Below are positions 17,358 through 25,212 of a stretch of DNA of 32,346 nucleotides, in pieces. Both the position numbers and the translations under genes were made by a program. Positions within the stretch are counted from its first letter, which is position 1. Each line of letters begins with the position of its first letter. The notes beneath the pieces were generated by a model. It made no database searches. It saw only the letters and a program-made list of their open reading frames with translations, and had not been told where the DNA came from. The stretch is from the NCBI GenBank assembly GCA_019746975.1, contig JAIERK010000053.1, forward strand, positions 1-32,346, read 5' to 3'. This DNA comes from Candidatus Obscuribacterales bacterium (lineage in GTDB: Bacteria; Cyanobacteriota; Vampirovibrionia; Obscuribacterales; Obscuribacteraceae).

Positions 17358-18590
17358 CTATTGCGAAAGTATTATTTCTTGCTCTTGCAGTCGAGTTCGT
17401 TCGGTTACTCCCAGCATGTAGAGCGCGTATTCCACATCGGTGTTCGAGCGAGCGGCGAATTCCAGAGCGATAGCTGCTTTCTCTTCGTCGATCTTCCCGC
17501 GTGTGAGCATATCAACGAGACGTAATGAGGAATAGAGAGTGTTTTCGTCCACCATTCCGTTAGACAAGAGCGCCCGACAAATGTACATTACCTGGTTGTA
17601 GTTGACGATTGCGCGCTCTTGCATCTCCGTCGGAATCTGGTTGATGTCGAGCACGTTGATCTGGTGCAAAAGCGCTATCAGCTGCCGTGATTGGTTGGTC
17701 TGCAATCGAAAAGTGCAAGCCTCAGACGCGGCGCGCATTGCAGAGACTCCTTTTGTTCTTATCTCGATAAGCGCTTCTCGAGCACGATCCAATTCTAATG
17801 TGCCGTTGTCCATCATCTCCTGAATTGCCACCGCCGACAAGACGAATTGCTCTGAAAAGAGGCGTGCCGCCACGAATGCCTGACCGATTGGTTTGTTGAT
17901 TGTGATGTGGGCAAGAAGCGCTTCACGAACCTGTCTGTCGGTGACCACTCCGGCATTGAGCAGAAGGTCGGCGAACAATGGTGTGCCCTTCAAGGGTTGT
18001 TTCTTGAAGCCTCGATTGATCTGGAGGGTCATTAAGATTGCTTCTCGCTCGCCGGCTAACTTCAATGAGTCGATGCCCTGATCGCGTATGACCTGTCCAC
18101 GTCGAATGTGCTGTTGGATAGTCAGGGCTCGATTGATTAGTTGCTGAGAGATCAAACCTTTTTGACAAAGGATGTGTCCAAGAGGCAATCCAGTGGCGCT
18201 GTTTGCTTCCAATGAAAGTTCGACCGCTTCTTCGGTGATGTTGTCACTGTCGACCAGCAGCTGTCCGAGTTTGTTAGTTTCCTGCTCCTCAGGCTGTACC
18301 AGACCGGTCTTCCTGAATGATTCTTCTAGAGTCAATCCGCCACCATGCGCGGTTCGCAGTACTTCGACTGCGGCCTCTCGCGTCAGCAATCGGTCGTTGA
18401 CCATGTACTGTATGGACAGTGCGTTCCTGAGCTCTCCATCGCTGAGATAACCCGATATCACGAGCGCCTTTCCGATTGGCAACCCATCTTCTTCGAATCG
18501 CGCCAACGCATCTTTGATATAGGTGGACGACAGTATTCCAGCCTCCAGAAGGAGGTCCCCGAGTCGCAAATGTTGGGAGATTTCCGTCAC
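17358..18590 (-). CDS. Protein of three tandem MshEN-like modules
   Basis: This 410-residue soluble protein is built from pairs of 24-residue motifs split by exactly five residues. Pair 1 spans 9-32 and 38-61 (RLGDLLLEAG… and PIGKALVISG…IQ). Pair 2 spans 107-130 and 136-159 (KLGQLLV… and PLGHILC…IQ). Pair 3 spans 205-228 and 234-257 (LFADLLL… and PIGQAFV…IQ). This matches the architecture of the MshEN domain, known as a c-di-GMP-binding N-terminal domain of type II secretion and type IV pilus ATPases. No ATPase domain follows; the last ~150 residues are helical and unrecognised. It lies 9 bases after rsmD on the same strand. A stand-alone nucleotide receptor or adaptor for pilus or secretion machinery is the best guess. 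Pair 3 lacks the leading Arg-Leu-Gly and may not bind. Confidence 0.8.
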   Translation of the reverse strand: MTEISQHLRLGDLLLEAGILSSTYIKDALARFEEDGLPIGKALVISGYLSDGELRNALSIQYMVNDRLLTREAAVEVLRTAHGGGLTLEESFRKTGLVQPEEQETNKLGQLLVDSDNITEEAVELSLEANSATGLPLGHILCQKGLISQQLINRALTIQQHIRRGQVIRDQGIDSLKLAGEREAILMTLQINRGFKKQPLKGTPLFADLLLNAGVVTDRQVREALLAHITINKPIGQAFVAARLFSEQFVLSAVAIQEMMDNGTLELDRAREALIEIRTKGVSAMRAASEACTFRLQTNQSRQLIALLHQINVLDINQIPTEMQERAIVNYNQVMYICRALLSNGMVDENTLYSSLRLVDMLTRGKIDEEKAAIALEFAARSNTDVEYALYMLGVTERTRLQEQEIILSQ

Positions 18591-18599
18591 TGTTTGTCC

Positions 18600-19157
18600 T
18601 TACTCTTCCGTCACTTGCTTGTCGAAAAACGAGAGGCAGGTCCGACCATATTCTCTCTGTTTAGTGAGTTTAACGGATATCTTTTCAACTGGTAAATCGG
18701 CTGACTTAGCGTGTTCGATTATCAGCAGACCATCTTCCTGCAAAAGACCGTAACGGTCCACCAACTGCACGGTCGACCCGGCAAGACCGCTTTTATATGG
18801 CGGATCGGCAAAGATAATGTCGAATTTTTGACCGCGCATCTCGGACAATACCTGCCTGACATCACCGGTAATAACATCGCCTTCGAATCCAAACTGATCA
18901 AGACTCTCTTTTATGTTGTCGGCAAGCGTGCGTTCAAGCTCCACCGCCACAAGACTTTTCGCTCCGCGGCTCAAAGCCTCCATTCCCATCAACCCGCTTC
19001 CGGCGAAAAGATCCAGAAATTTGGCATTATTTAGTCGTCCAGAAAGGATGTTGAACAGCGCCTGTCTGATTTTGGAGCTCGTGGGGCGGACCTCCAACCC
19101 GCGAGGACTCGTTATTACACGACCTCTCGCCCCACCACCAGTGATTCGCAAACTCAT
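18600..19157 (-). CDS. rsmD: 16S rRNA (guanine966-N2)-methyltransferase RsmD
   Basis: RsmD methylates G966 of 16S rRNA during 30S assembly. This 185-residue protein shows the typical start MSLRITGGGARGR, the RPTSSKIRQALFNIL segment, SAM motif I FLDLFAGSGLMGMEALSRG, and the catalytic DPPYKSG. ATG 19157 has GGAG eight bases upstream and matches known N-termini; an in-frame start at 19232 would add 25 atypical residues. It begins an apparent two-gene operon with the MshEN-repeat protein and is divergent from nusB. Confidence 0.95.
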   Translation of the reverse strand: MSLRITGGGARGRVITSPRGLEVRPTSSKIRQALFNILSGRLNNAKFLDLFAGSGLMGMEALSRGAKSLVAVELERTLADNIKESLDQFGFEGDVITGDVRQVLSEMRGQKFDIIFADPPYKSGLAGSTVQLVDRYGLLQEDGLLIIEHAKSADLPVEKISVKLTKQREYGRTCLSFFDKQVTEE

Positions 19158-19336
19158 CCGAGGCTCTCCGGCTTCTACATATGGTGATGATAGGCCCGGC
19201 AATCTCATTTCCGCAATCTGCAGGCTTAACATGTGCGCAACACTACAGCCACCATCAACTCACGGTTGTCATAGTGGTGGTACCATGAGGCGTTATCATC
19301 GTTCTCATTGTCAAGTGGGGACTTTCGGGAGCTTTC

Positions 19337-20110
19337 ATGACAGCACGGCGGATCGCACGGGAGCTGGCAGTGATAGTACTGCCTCAGTTACCGAAAGATC
19401 AGAATAAGATTGAAAAACTGGAAATTGAGGATCTGGTCGGACGGGCCGTGCATTTGCTTACGGGTCATGCTCGAGAGATACTGGAGACCGCTAGCGCGGA
19501 GCTTAGCAAGGTTTCACAAGAGCTTGCCGATTTCGAGGCAGATGACCCGAAGAACAGACATAAGCTTGAAAACCTTAGACCAGTAACCCTGACATCGGAA
19601 CAGCTAAAAACGCAGCTTCATCAAATAGATCGTGTCGTCAACTTCTTGTCCGAGGCGATCGATATCCCCGAGATGACGCTACATAGCGGCAGATCGCGAA
19701 TCGAAATTCCTTGCTCGAAGTGCAACCACGTCGCTACCGTTGTCCTCGATCGCGAAGATCGTTCGGAAGTGAGAAATTTTCTAATCCAGTTGGTTTTGGC
19801 TTATGTGGAAAACCGCAGCGCGATTGATGATTTCATAAGAGCCGCCCGAGCGAAATGGAAGGTGGAGCGGATGGTGAGCATCGACCGCGACATTTTGAGA
19901 TTGGCTTGTGCCGAAGCCTTTTTCATGCCTGATGTTCCAATCAAGGTGGCAATCAACGAAGCGGTCGAGCTGTGCCACAGATTTGCAGATGAAAGAGCCG
20001 CCAAGTTTGTTAATGGCATCCTCGGCGATCTCGTCGAAGAAGCTGAATATTTTCGCGAGACCGGTGAGTTTCGCGTTAAAACTAATACGAATGGAAACAA
20101 GAAGGGATAG
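19337..20110 (+). CDS. nusB: Transcription antitermination factor NusB (cyanobacterial-type long form)
   Basis: NusB, with NusE/S10, binds boxA RNA and supports antitermination of rRNA operons. The N-terminus TARRIARELAVIVLPQLP and the C-terminal half (SIDRDILRLACAEAFF, VAINEAVELCHRF, FVNGILGDLVEE) are unmistakable. At 257 residues it is much longer than the usual ~140. Most of the surplus is a helical insert (LTGHAREILETASAEL…) resembling that of cyanobacterial NusB, which supports the taxonomic guess. A further insert of about 25 residues contains CSKC (C126, C129). GGGAG lies five bases before the ATG. ftsY starts 8 bases downstream, so the two are an operon. Confidence 0.92.
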   Translation: MTARRIARELAVIVLPQLPKDQNKIEKLEIEDLVGRAVHLLTGHAREILETASAELSKVSQELADFEADDPKNRHKLENLRPVTLTSEQLKTQLHQIDRVVNFLSEAIDIPEMTLHSGRSRIEIPCSKCNHVATVVLDREDRSEVRNFLIQLVLAYVENRSAIDDFIRAARAKWKVERMVSIDRDILRLACAEAFFMPDVPIKVAINEAVELCHRFADERAAKFVNGILGDLVEEAEYFRETGEFRVKTNTNGNKKG

Positions 20111-20118
20111 GAGCGGAC

Positions 20119-21357
20119 ATGGAAGAATCCGGAGAACGGAAAGGTTTTTGGGGCTCGACGCTGTCTAAGTTGAAGACGGCTCTATCGAAGACCAAAACCC
20201 AGATTGTAGGTTCGATCGAAGATGAGACCGGGGACGGAGAGACTCTGGTGTACATGCAGTCTCCTGACCTTCTGGAAAATGCCAAACCTGTCGATGGAGT
20301 GATCGGCAACGGAGGGCTTGTTGCCACGCCTCCCGATTATGCCAGTGGCGGCGCCCAGTACTTTGCTGTTTCCGATGCTGCTACATCTGTTGCCGACAAA
20401 GATGCTACCAACTTGATTCGTTCTACCGAGCCTGGTGCTACCAGTAGTATCACGGCCGAGGCTCCTCGCGCGGAGTCCGCTGTTAAAAACAGTGCACAGA
20501 CCCTGGCTCCCGCTCCGTCACATGCAGGCAATCGTCATGCCATCGACGATGAATATCTCGAAGATCTCGAAGACAAGCTCATCAAGTCGGATATCGGTCT
20601 TGCCAATGTGCAGAGCATGATTGCTCATTTGCGAAAAGAGGGCAGAGGCAAAAGCTGGACGAGCCGCGAAGTTATCGAGTTTTTGAAAGGCGAATTTCAG
20701 GCTGTATTGAAAGCCGCACCTTCTCCAGAGCTCAAGTGCGTCCCCGGCAAGGTGAATATCATTCTCGTTGTCGGTGTCAATGGCACCGGAAAGACAACCA
20801 GCATCGGCAAACTTTGTTGGAGATTCAAACAAGAAGGCAAGCGTGTTCTGATGGCTGCCGGCGACACATTCCGCGCGGCCGCCGAATCACAACTGGAGAT
20901 TTGGTCCGAGCGAGCCGGCGTTGATATCTTGCGCCTGCAAGAAGGAGCTGATCCTGGAGCCGTAGTGTTCACCGCCATCGATCGAGCAAAGAAAGAGAAC
21001 TACGACTGTCTCGTGATCGATACTGCCGGACGTTTGCATAATAAGACGAACCTTATGGCAGAACTCGGGAAGATTCGCGGTGTCGTTGAGAAGCACGGTC
21101 AAGGTCTACCACTCGAGTGCTTGCTTGTCCTCGATGCATCCACCGGGCAGAATGGCTTGCAGCAAGCGAAGGTATTTACCGAGGTCTGCAAGTTGACCGG
21201 CGTTATATTGACCAAGCTCGATGGTACCGCCAAGGGTGGTGTCGTATTCAGTATCGCAAAAGAGCTGCAAATTCCAGTCAAATTGATCGGACTCGGCGAG
21301 CAAATGGACGATCTTCGCGACTTCGAACCGCAGCTTTTCGTTGAAGCTTTGTTCTAA
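20119..21357 (+). CDS. ftsY: Signal recognition particle receptor FtsY
   Basis: FtsY is the membrane-associated GTPase that receives SRP-ribosome complexes for cotranslational protein insertion. The 412-residue protein begins with a basic amphipathic helix (GSTLSKLKTALSKTK) suited to lipid contact, then a low-complexity Ala/Ser/Thr linker to about 135. The N domain (DDEYLEDLEDKLIKSDIG) and the NG GTPase follow: G1 GVNGTGKTTS, DTFRAAAESQLEIW, G3 DTAGRLHNK, G4 TKLDGTAKGG and the C-terminal GLGEQMDDLRDFEPQLFVEALF. The only mild variation is Ser for Thr at the end of G1. TAGGAG precedes the ATG by five bases. Its stop overlaps the convergent membrane-protein stop by four bases. Confidence 0.96.
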   Translation: MEESGERKGFWGSTLSKLKTALSKTKTQIVGSIEDETGDGETLVYMQSPDLLENAKPVDGVIGNGGLVATPPDYASGGAQYFAVSDAATSVADKDATNLIRSTEPGATSSITAEAPRAESAVKNSAQTLAPAPSHAGNRHAIDDEYLEDLEDKLIKSDIGLANVQSMIAHLRKEGRGKSWTSREVIEFLKGEFQAVLKAAPSPELKCVPGKVNIILVVGVNGTGKTTSIGKLCWRFKQEGKRVLMAAGDTFRAAAESQLEIWSERAGVDILRLQEGADPGAVVFTAIDRAKKENYDCLVIDTAGRLHNKTNLMAELGKIRGVVEKHGQGLPLECLLVLDASTGQNGLQQAKVFTEVCKLTGVILTKLDGTAKGGVVFSIAKELQIPVKLIGLGEQMDDLRDFEPQLFVEALF

Positions 21358-22424
21358 GCCTGAGCTGTCGGAATCTCGCTATCTGATTCGAGTAATCTCT
21401 GTTGCGCGTCGTCCTGGAAAGCGACGGCTTGAATGGTTGCACCCCTGGAGAGACTAATCGCTTTTCGTGATTGCAAATACTTGCTTGCCAACATCGCACC
21501 AGTGAGCGGTGTGCCCACCGAGAGGGCCAATGCGCACAGTGCTCCGGCGTAGTCGACCCAAGTGATGAAAGTCGGTCCCGTGAACGTGAGCCATATAGTG
21601 GTGGCAATCATGACTGGCAGAAGCAGCACATTCGAAAGAATGAACGGGCTCCACAATACGGTAGCGAGCGTTCGCGCCGTCGATGCCTTTGCTGCGTCGA
21701 ATTTGAGAACCAGAGCAAGAGAACTGGCTGCCACCAGGCAAGTCAGAAACAGAAATATATCCGTATATGATAGGTAAAACCCACTTGTTATGCCGATTGT
21801 GACTAGTGACGCAATCACTAATGGAATGAGTGCAAAGCATCGAATCATCGGTATGATGACTTTGTCTGCACCAACTGTTTGATTCAGACTTTGATAGGAA
21901 AGTTCCGCGATCTTGGTACCGAGTAGCGCTATTCCCGCGCTAGCCATGTTCCAGATTACCAGCAAACCTCCGTCCCCGGGCTGAACAGATTGACCATCAA
22001 CGGCCCAGAATGTGATCGTTAGTATGTATCCGAGAACTAGACCCGCTTGTGTGTAAACCCAGGGCTTGCCGCCGTCGAACAGCAGTCGCTTGTAGGTGAA
22101 GAGCATACTGAAAACGAGGCACGGCACAAACCAGACGCCGAACGCAATTGCCACATTCGAAGCCATTGCGACAGTTCCGAAAAGCTCCGAAATTTTCGTA
22201 CAAAGGATGAGCTGGACACCGGAAAATAAGAGCATTGCTCCACTGGCACTGGCTCCACTGACGATTAGCGACCAGGTGAAGTCCATCCAATTTGGTGTGT
22301 ATGTGCGTGGAGCCGTGAGCGCGTGCTTCTCGTCTAGAAGCGTTACCGCCGCCAACCATTTCTCTTCAGGTGCTTTCGGGTCACTTGCTATGTCCCAGAC
22401 CTGTTGTTTGACGTTGCGCTCCAT
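21354..22424 (-). CDS. 8-TM membrane protein, paralogue 1 of a tandem pair
   Basis: I do not recognise the family. This 356-residue protein has a conserved cytosolic head (WDIASDPKAPEEKWLAAVTL, about residues 8-27) and then roughly eight transmembrane helices. It is clearly paralogous to the next gene upstream, which has the matching head WAIASDPSAKEKQWMAACTL. Both also share WxPxILxNxxLxP near the seventh helix and a Gly-rich last helix ending in a basic tail. ATG 22424 has AGGA six bases upstream; a longer reading from 22466 would run into the upstream paralogue. The pair is separated by 8 bases and surely co-transcribed. A transporter or a membrane sensor are both possible. Its stop overlaps that of ftsY. 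Confidence 0.75.
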   Translation of the reverse strand: MERNVKQQVWDIASDPKAPEEKWLAAVTLLDEKHALTAPRTYTPNWMDFTWSLIVSGASASGAMLLFSGVQLILCTKISELFGTVAMASNVAIAFGVWFVPCLVFSMLFTYKRLLFDGGKPWVYTQAGLVLGYILTITFWAVDGQSVQPGDGGLLVIWNMASAGIALLGTKIAELSYQSLNQTVGADKVIIPMIRCFALIPLVIASLVTIGITSGFYLSYTDIFLFLTCLVAASSLALVLKFDAAKASTARTLATVLWSPFILSNVLLLPVMIATTIWLTFTGPTFITWVDYAGALCALALSVGTPLTGAMLASKYLQSRKAISLSRGATIQAVAFQDDAQQRLLESDSEIPTAQA

Positions 22425-22432
22425 AAACCTTC

Positions 22433-23458
22433 CTATTCCTGGAGATCGATCATGTTTCGGGCACATGCTAGCGGAATCGGTTCACATGAATCCATCGATG
22501 TTTTGCGCAACATCCTGGCGCCGAGCCGGGCCCCTATCATCGGACCCCCTATCAAACAGAGGATGGTTCCAAAACCAACGGCGAACTCTGAGAGCGAAAT
22601 CTGCAAGACCGGCACGAATAGGGCGCATGCAGAGTTGAGCAACAGCGCCGGAATAAGTACGATGTTGGCAAGAATCAGAGGACCCCAGGCACAGATCGCT
22701 AGAGCACTCGCTGTCTGAGAGTCGGATGCCTTGTTGACGGTGGCGATGTAATACCCGGACGTAATAAGAAGTATGGGCAACCAAAAACACATCGCTGAAA
22801 ACACCGTGAATATGGGAGGAAAAGCCGTCAGTGTTAGCAGTAGTGTCCCAGATGCGGCAAAAATCAATCTCGAATGAGGAAAGACACGCCTAGCCCCGAC
22901 GGTCGATTCGAGAGTCTGAATTGTTCGTGTTGTGAGCTTTGATGACACCGCCGAAAGTCCGATGAATCCGGCACTCCATAACGCGAACAGGCAGAGGTTG
23001 CCGATCGATGCGGACGGTGAGAGGAATAGTTCTAATGAAAACGGCAACAGGGCCCCGCAAGCCACGATGGCGTAATGAAAAATCGACCAGGCTCGACCAC
23101 CACCCCAAATGTGTTGTTGAAACGAAAAAATTGAGCTGAAGGCGATGAAGGCCGCGCTCAACAATGCGAACGCATGGGCTCCGTTAAACGTGTAAAAAAC
23201 TCCGGTTGTTATCGCTGCCAACTCGCAGACGGCAGCCGAGAGAAAGCCGAAGATCATGAAAGCGCCTAGACCACTCAGTCCGCTGACGCTGAGCGACCAG
23301 GGTAGTCCAAGAGATGGATGTAGACATTGACGAGAGGACGGAGCCTCTTTGCCATCGATGAGCGTGCAGGCGGCCATCCATTGCTTCTCTTTGGCCGATG
23401 GATCGGATGCGATCGCCCAGGCCTTTTCATTAATCGATCGATTGTCTTCCGTACTCAT
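22433..23458 (-). CDS. 8-TM membrane protein, paralogue 2 of a tandem pair
   Basis: This 341-residue protein has the same plan as its downstream neighbour: a ~45-residue polar head with AIASDPSAKEKQW and TLIDGKEAP, then about eight hydrophobic segments, with the shared WGPLILANIVLIP and GGPMIGARLGARML stretches. Overall identity is modest, so the duplication is old. It is the promoter-proximal gene of the pair and faces the two kinase genes across 287 bases (23459-23745). That stretch holds no gene I can support and must carry both promoters. No enzymatic motif is visible. The head motif is conserved more than the membrane part and may be a docking or regulatory site. Confidence 0.75.
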   Translation of the reverse strand: MSTEDNRSINEKAWAIASDPSAKEKQWMAACTLIDGKEAPSSRQCLHPSLGLPWSLSVSGLSGLGAFMIFGFLSAAVCELAAITTGVFYTFNGAHAFALLSAAFIAFSSIFSFQQHIWGGGRAWSIFHYAIVACGALLPFSLELFLSPSASIGNLCLFALWSAGFIGLSAVSSKLTTRTIQTLESTVGARRVFPHSRLIFAASGTLLLTLTAFPPIFTVFSAMCFWLPILLITSGYYIATVNKASDSQTASALAICAWGPLILANIVLIPALLLNSACALFVPVLQISLSEFAVGFGTILCLIGGPMIGARLGARMLRKTSMDSCEPIPLACARNMIDLQE

Positions 23459-23745
23459 AGGTCGATTCCACTGAAAACTAGAGGCCTGCGCGAGTTGAGA
23501 ATTCTGAGATGTCTAGAGTCGGCAGGTCGAATTGCCGCCTCTGAATTGTATGCACCCGAGATCGCCGTGTGCATAGACTTCTTACCCGTACAGGCAGGAA
23601 AACCTTACCTGATATTGCCTTAATTATAGTAGTTGTGGAATCACGATGCTCAGGCAGAGCCGGAATCGGTGTGGTCGATTACGGGCGCCTCGTTGAAGCA
23701 TCTGGATTCTGGAAATTTGGGTATGGCATTGAGAGGGTTCGAGCT

Positions 23746-25212
23746 ATGACCGAAGCAATACCACAACTTCCGATTAGTGCTGCTTCCGACGAAGGTATGG
23801 AGGCGCTCTCGTTTTTCGCCCAACGGCACAAGCTTTCATATTCGCATCCGATCTTCCGTCGATTTAAGTGGACCACATCTACTGGGCTGAGTTGGGCAAT
23901 AGTGCTTCTAGGCTCCCCGATAATCGGGCTGGTTGTTTTTGTGATGTCTATGGCTATGCCAACCTTCATGGTGCTGGCAATATGCGGATTGATGACCCTG
24001 ACCGGAGGCTATCTGCTTTCAGGTGCCTGGCTGGGCAATACGACAATCAGCTTCGACTCGGAAGGCATACTGTTTCCACTGTGCCTCAGCCGACAACTCC
24101 ACGGACACTTGTATCGTGAATGGTCGGACCTGAAGGTGTTGGTATTTGTAGATCGCAATGTACCGTCGGAAAATCCGACCAAAATTAAGCTCGGCTTCAA
24201 GGATGACGCCCATGCTCTGCTGAATATTGACGGCTTCAATCGTGCCGAGCTGGAGCTTTTGTTTCTCGCGATCGATACCTATTCACCAAAGTTGTACAAG
24301 CTGCCCGATCCACAGCGTGTGAAGCTGAGTGCTTCCTGGAAAGGCGATGAAGTTGTTCGACTAGGATTTACAGAGTTGTGGAACGAGTCGTTAAGCAGCC
24401 GCTTCGGTTCGACTGCATTCGTTCCTTTGGAATGCGGTGCAACGCTGCGCAACGGATCCATCAAGGTTTTGGGTAATAAGGCCTTTGGTGGCTTATCGGC
24501 AGTGTACCTCGCCAAGCTTGAGAGTGGTGAGTTTGCCGCATTGAAAGAGTGTGTTACGCAAGATCTCGGTGACCCTGAAGCATTGTCGAAATCCCGTGAA
24601 ATGTTCGAGAGAGAAGCGAAAATTCTTGCTGGGCTCGACCATCCACGCATTGCCAAAGTGATTGATTATTTTGTTGAAAACGGCAGGCACTATCTGGTTT
24701 TACAACACATAGTCGGAAAGAATCTTAGAAACATCGTCATGGACCAGGGTCCGCAATCCGAGGACATCGTCTGGGATTGGGCGAGCCAACTCACCGAAAT
24801 AGTCGATTATCTTCATTCATTAGAACCACCTGTAGTGCATCGTGATATCACTCCAGATAATATAATTCTGGCACCGGATGGGAGTTTGTACTTGATAGAT
24901 TTTGGTGCTGCCAACACATTCATTGGTACCGCTACCGGTACCGTCGTCGGAAAGTCCTCTTACATTCCGCTCGAGCAATTTAAAGGCAAAGCCTGTCCTG
25001 CGAGCGATGTGTTCGCTTTTGGCGCTACGCTCTATTTCTTTACGACTGGACGCGATCCAAAACCGCTTTCCGAATGTGATGCAATCGCCGATGGTGGCAA
25101 AATCAGCGTCAGTCTCAATGATTTGATCAAACAGTGTACGAAAGTTGATGTAGATGAAAGACTTTCCCAGGTCCGAGCGGCTGTTCGAGACGGGCGAGGC
25201 GTAGTGAAGTAA
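23746..25212 (+). CDS. Membrane-anchored Ser/Thr-type kinase A with PH-like domain
   Basis: This 488-residue kinase has an inverted layout. A polar N-terminus is followed by two transmembrane helices (about 47-70 and 73-95) and a β-rich region of ~110 residues resembling bacterial PH-like domains (ISFDSEGILFPL, REWSDLKVLVF). The kinase domain lies at the C-terminus (about 240-488). Visible residues are a loop KAFGGLSAVY, ATP lysine K267, HRDITPDN (D367, N372), DFG (D385) and YIPLEQF. The usual catalytic-loop Lys is Thr369. Both ends are probably cytoplasmic, so sensing would involve the membrane or the PH-like domain. ATG 23746 has GAGAGGG eight bases upstream; a longer reading from 23569 is less likely. 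The stop overlaps the next start (TAATG). Confidence 0.87.
   Translation: MTEAIPQLPISAASDEGMEALSFFAQRHKLSYSHPIFRRFKWTTSTGLSWAIVLLGSPIIGLVVFVMSMAMPTFMVLAICGLMTLTGGYLLSGAWLGNTTISFDSEGILFPLCLSRQLHGHLYREWSDLKVLVFVDRNVPSENPTKIKLGFKDDAHALLNIDGFNRAELELLFLAIDTYSPKLYKLPDPQRVKLSASWKGDEVVRLGFTELWNESLSSRFGSTAFVPLECGATLRNGSIKVLGNKAFGGLSAVYLAKLESGEFAALKECVTQDLGDPEALSKSREMFEREAKILAGLDHPRIAKVIDYFVENGRHYLVLQHIVGKNLRNIVMDQGPQSEDIVWDWASQLTEIVDYLHSLEPPVVHRDITPDNIILAPDGSLYLIDFGAANTFIGTATGTVVGKSSYIPLEQFKGKACPASDVFAFGATLYFFTTGRDPKPLSECDAIADGGKISVSLNDLIKQCTKVDVDERLSQVRAAVRDGRGVVK

Noticed and set aside
19249..19280. CCACCA…TGGTGG inverted repeat in the rsmD-nusB gap as an operator or leader structure
   Set aside because: Only six outer pairs with a mismatched interior are visible, which is too little to support a regulatory call without conservation data.
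21471..21770. 99-codon plus-strand frame in the membrane-protein pair
   Set aside because: It is antisense to transmembrane coding and has a charged, non-domain composition and no ribosome site.
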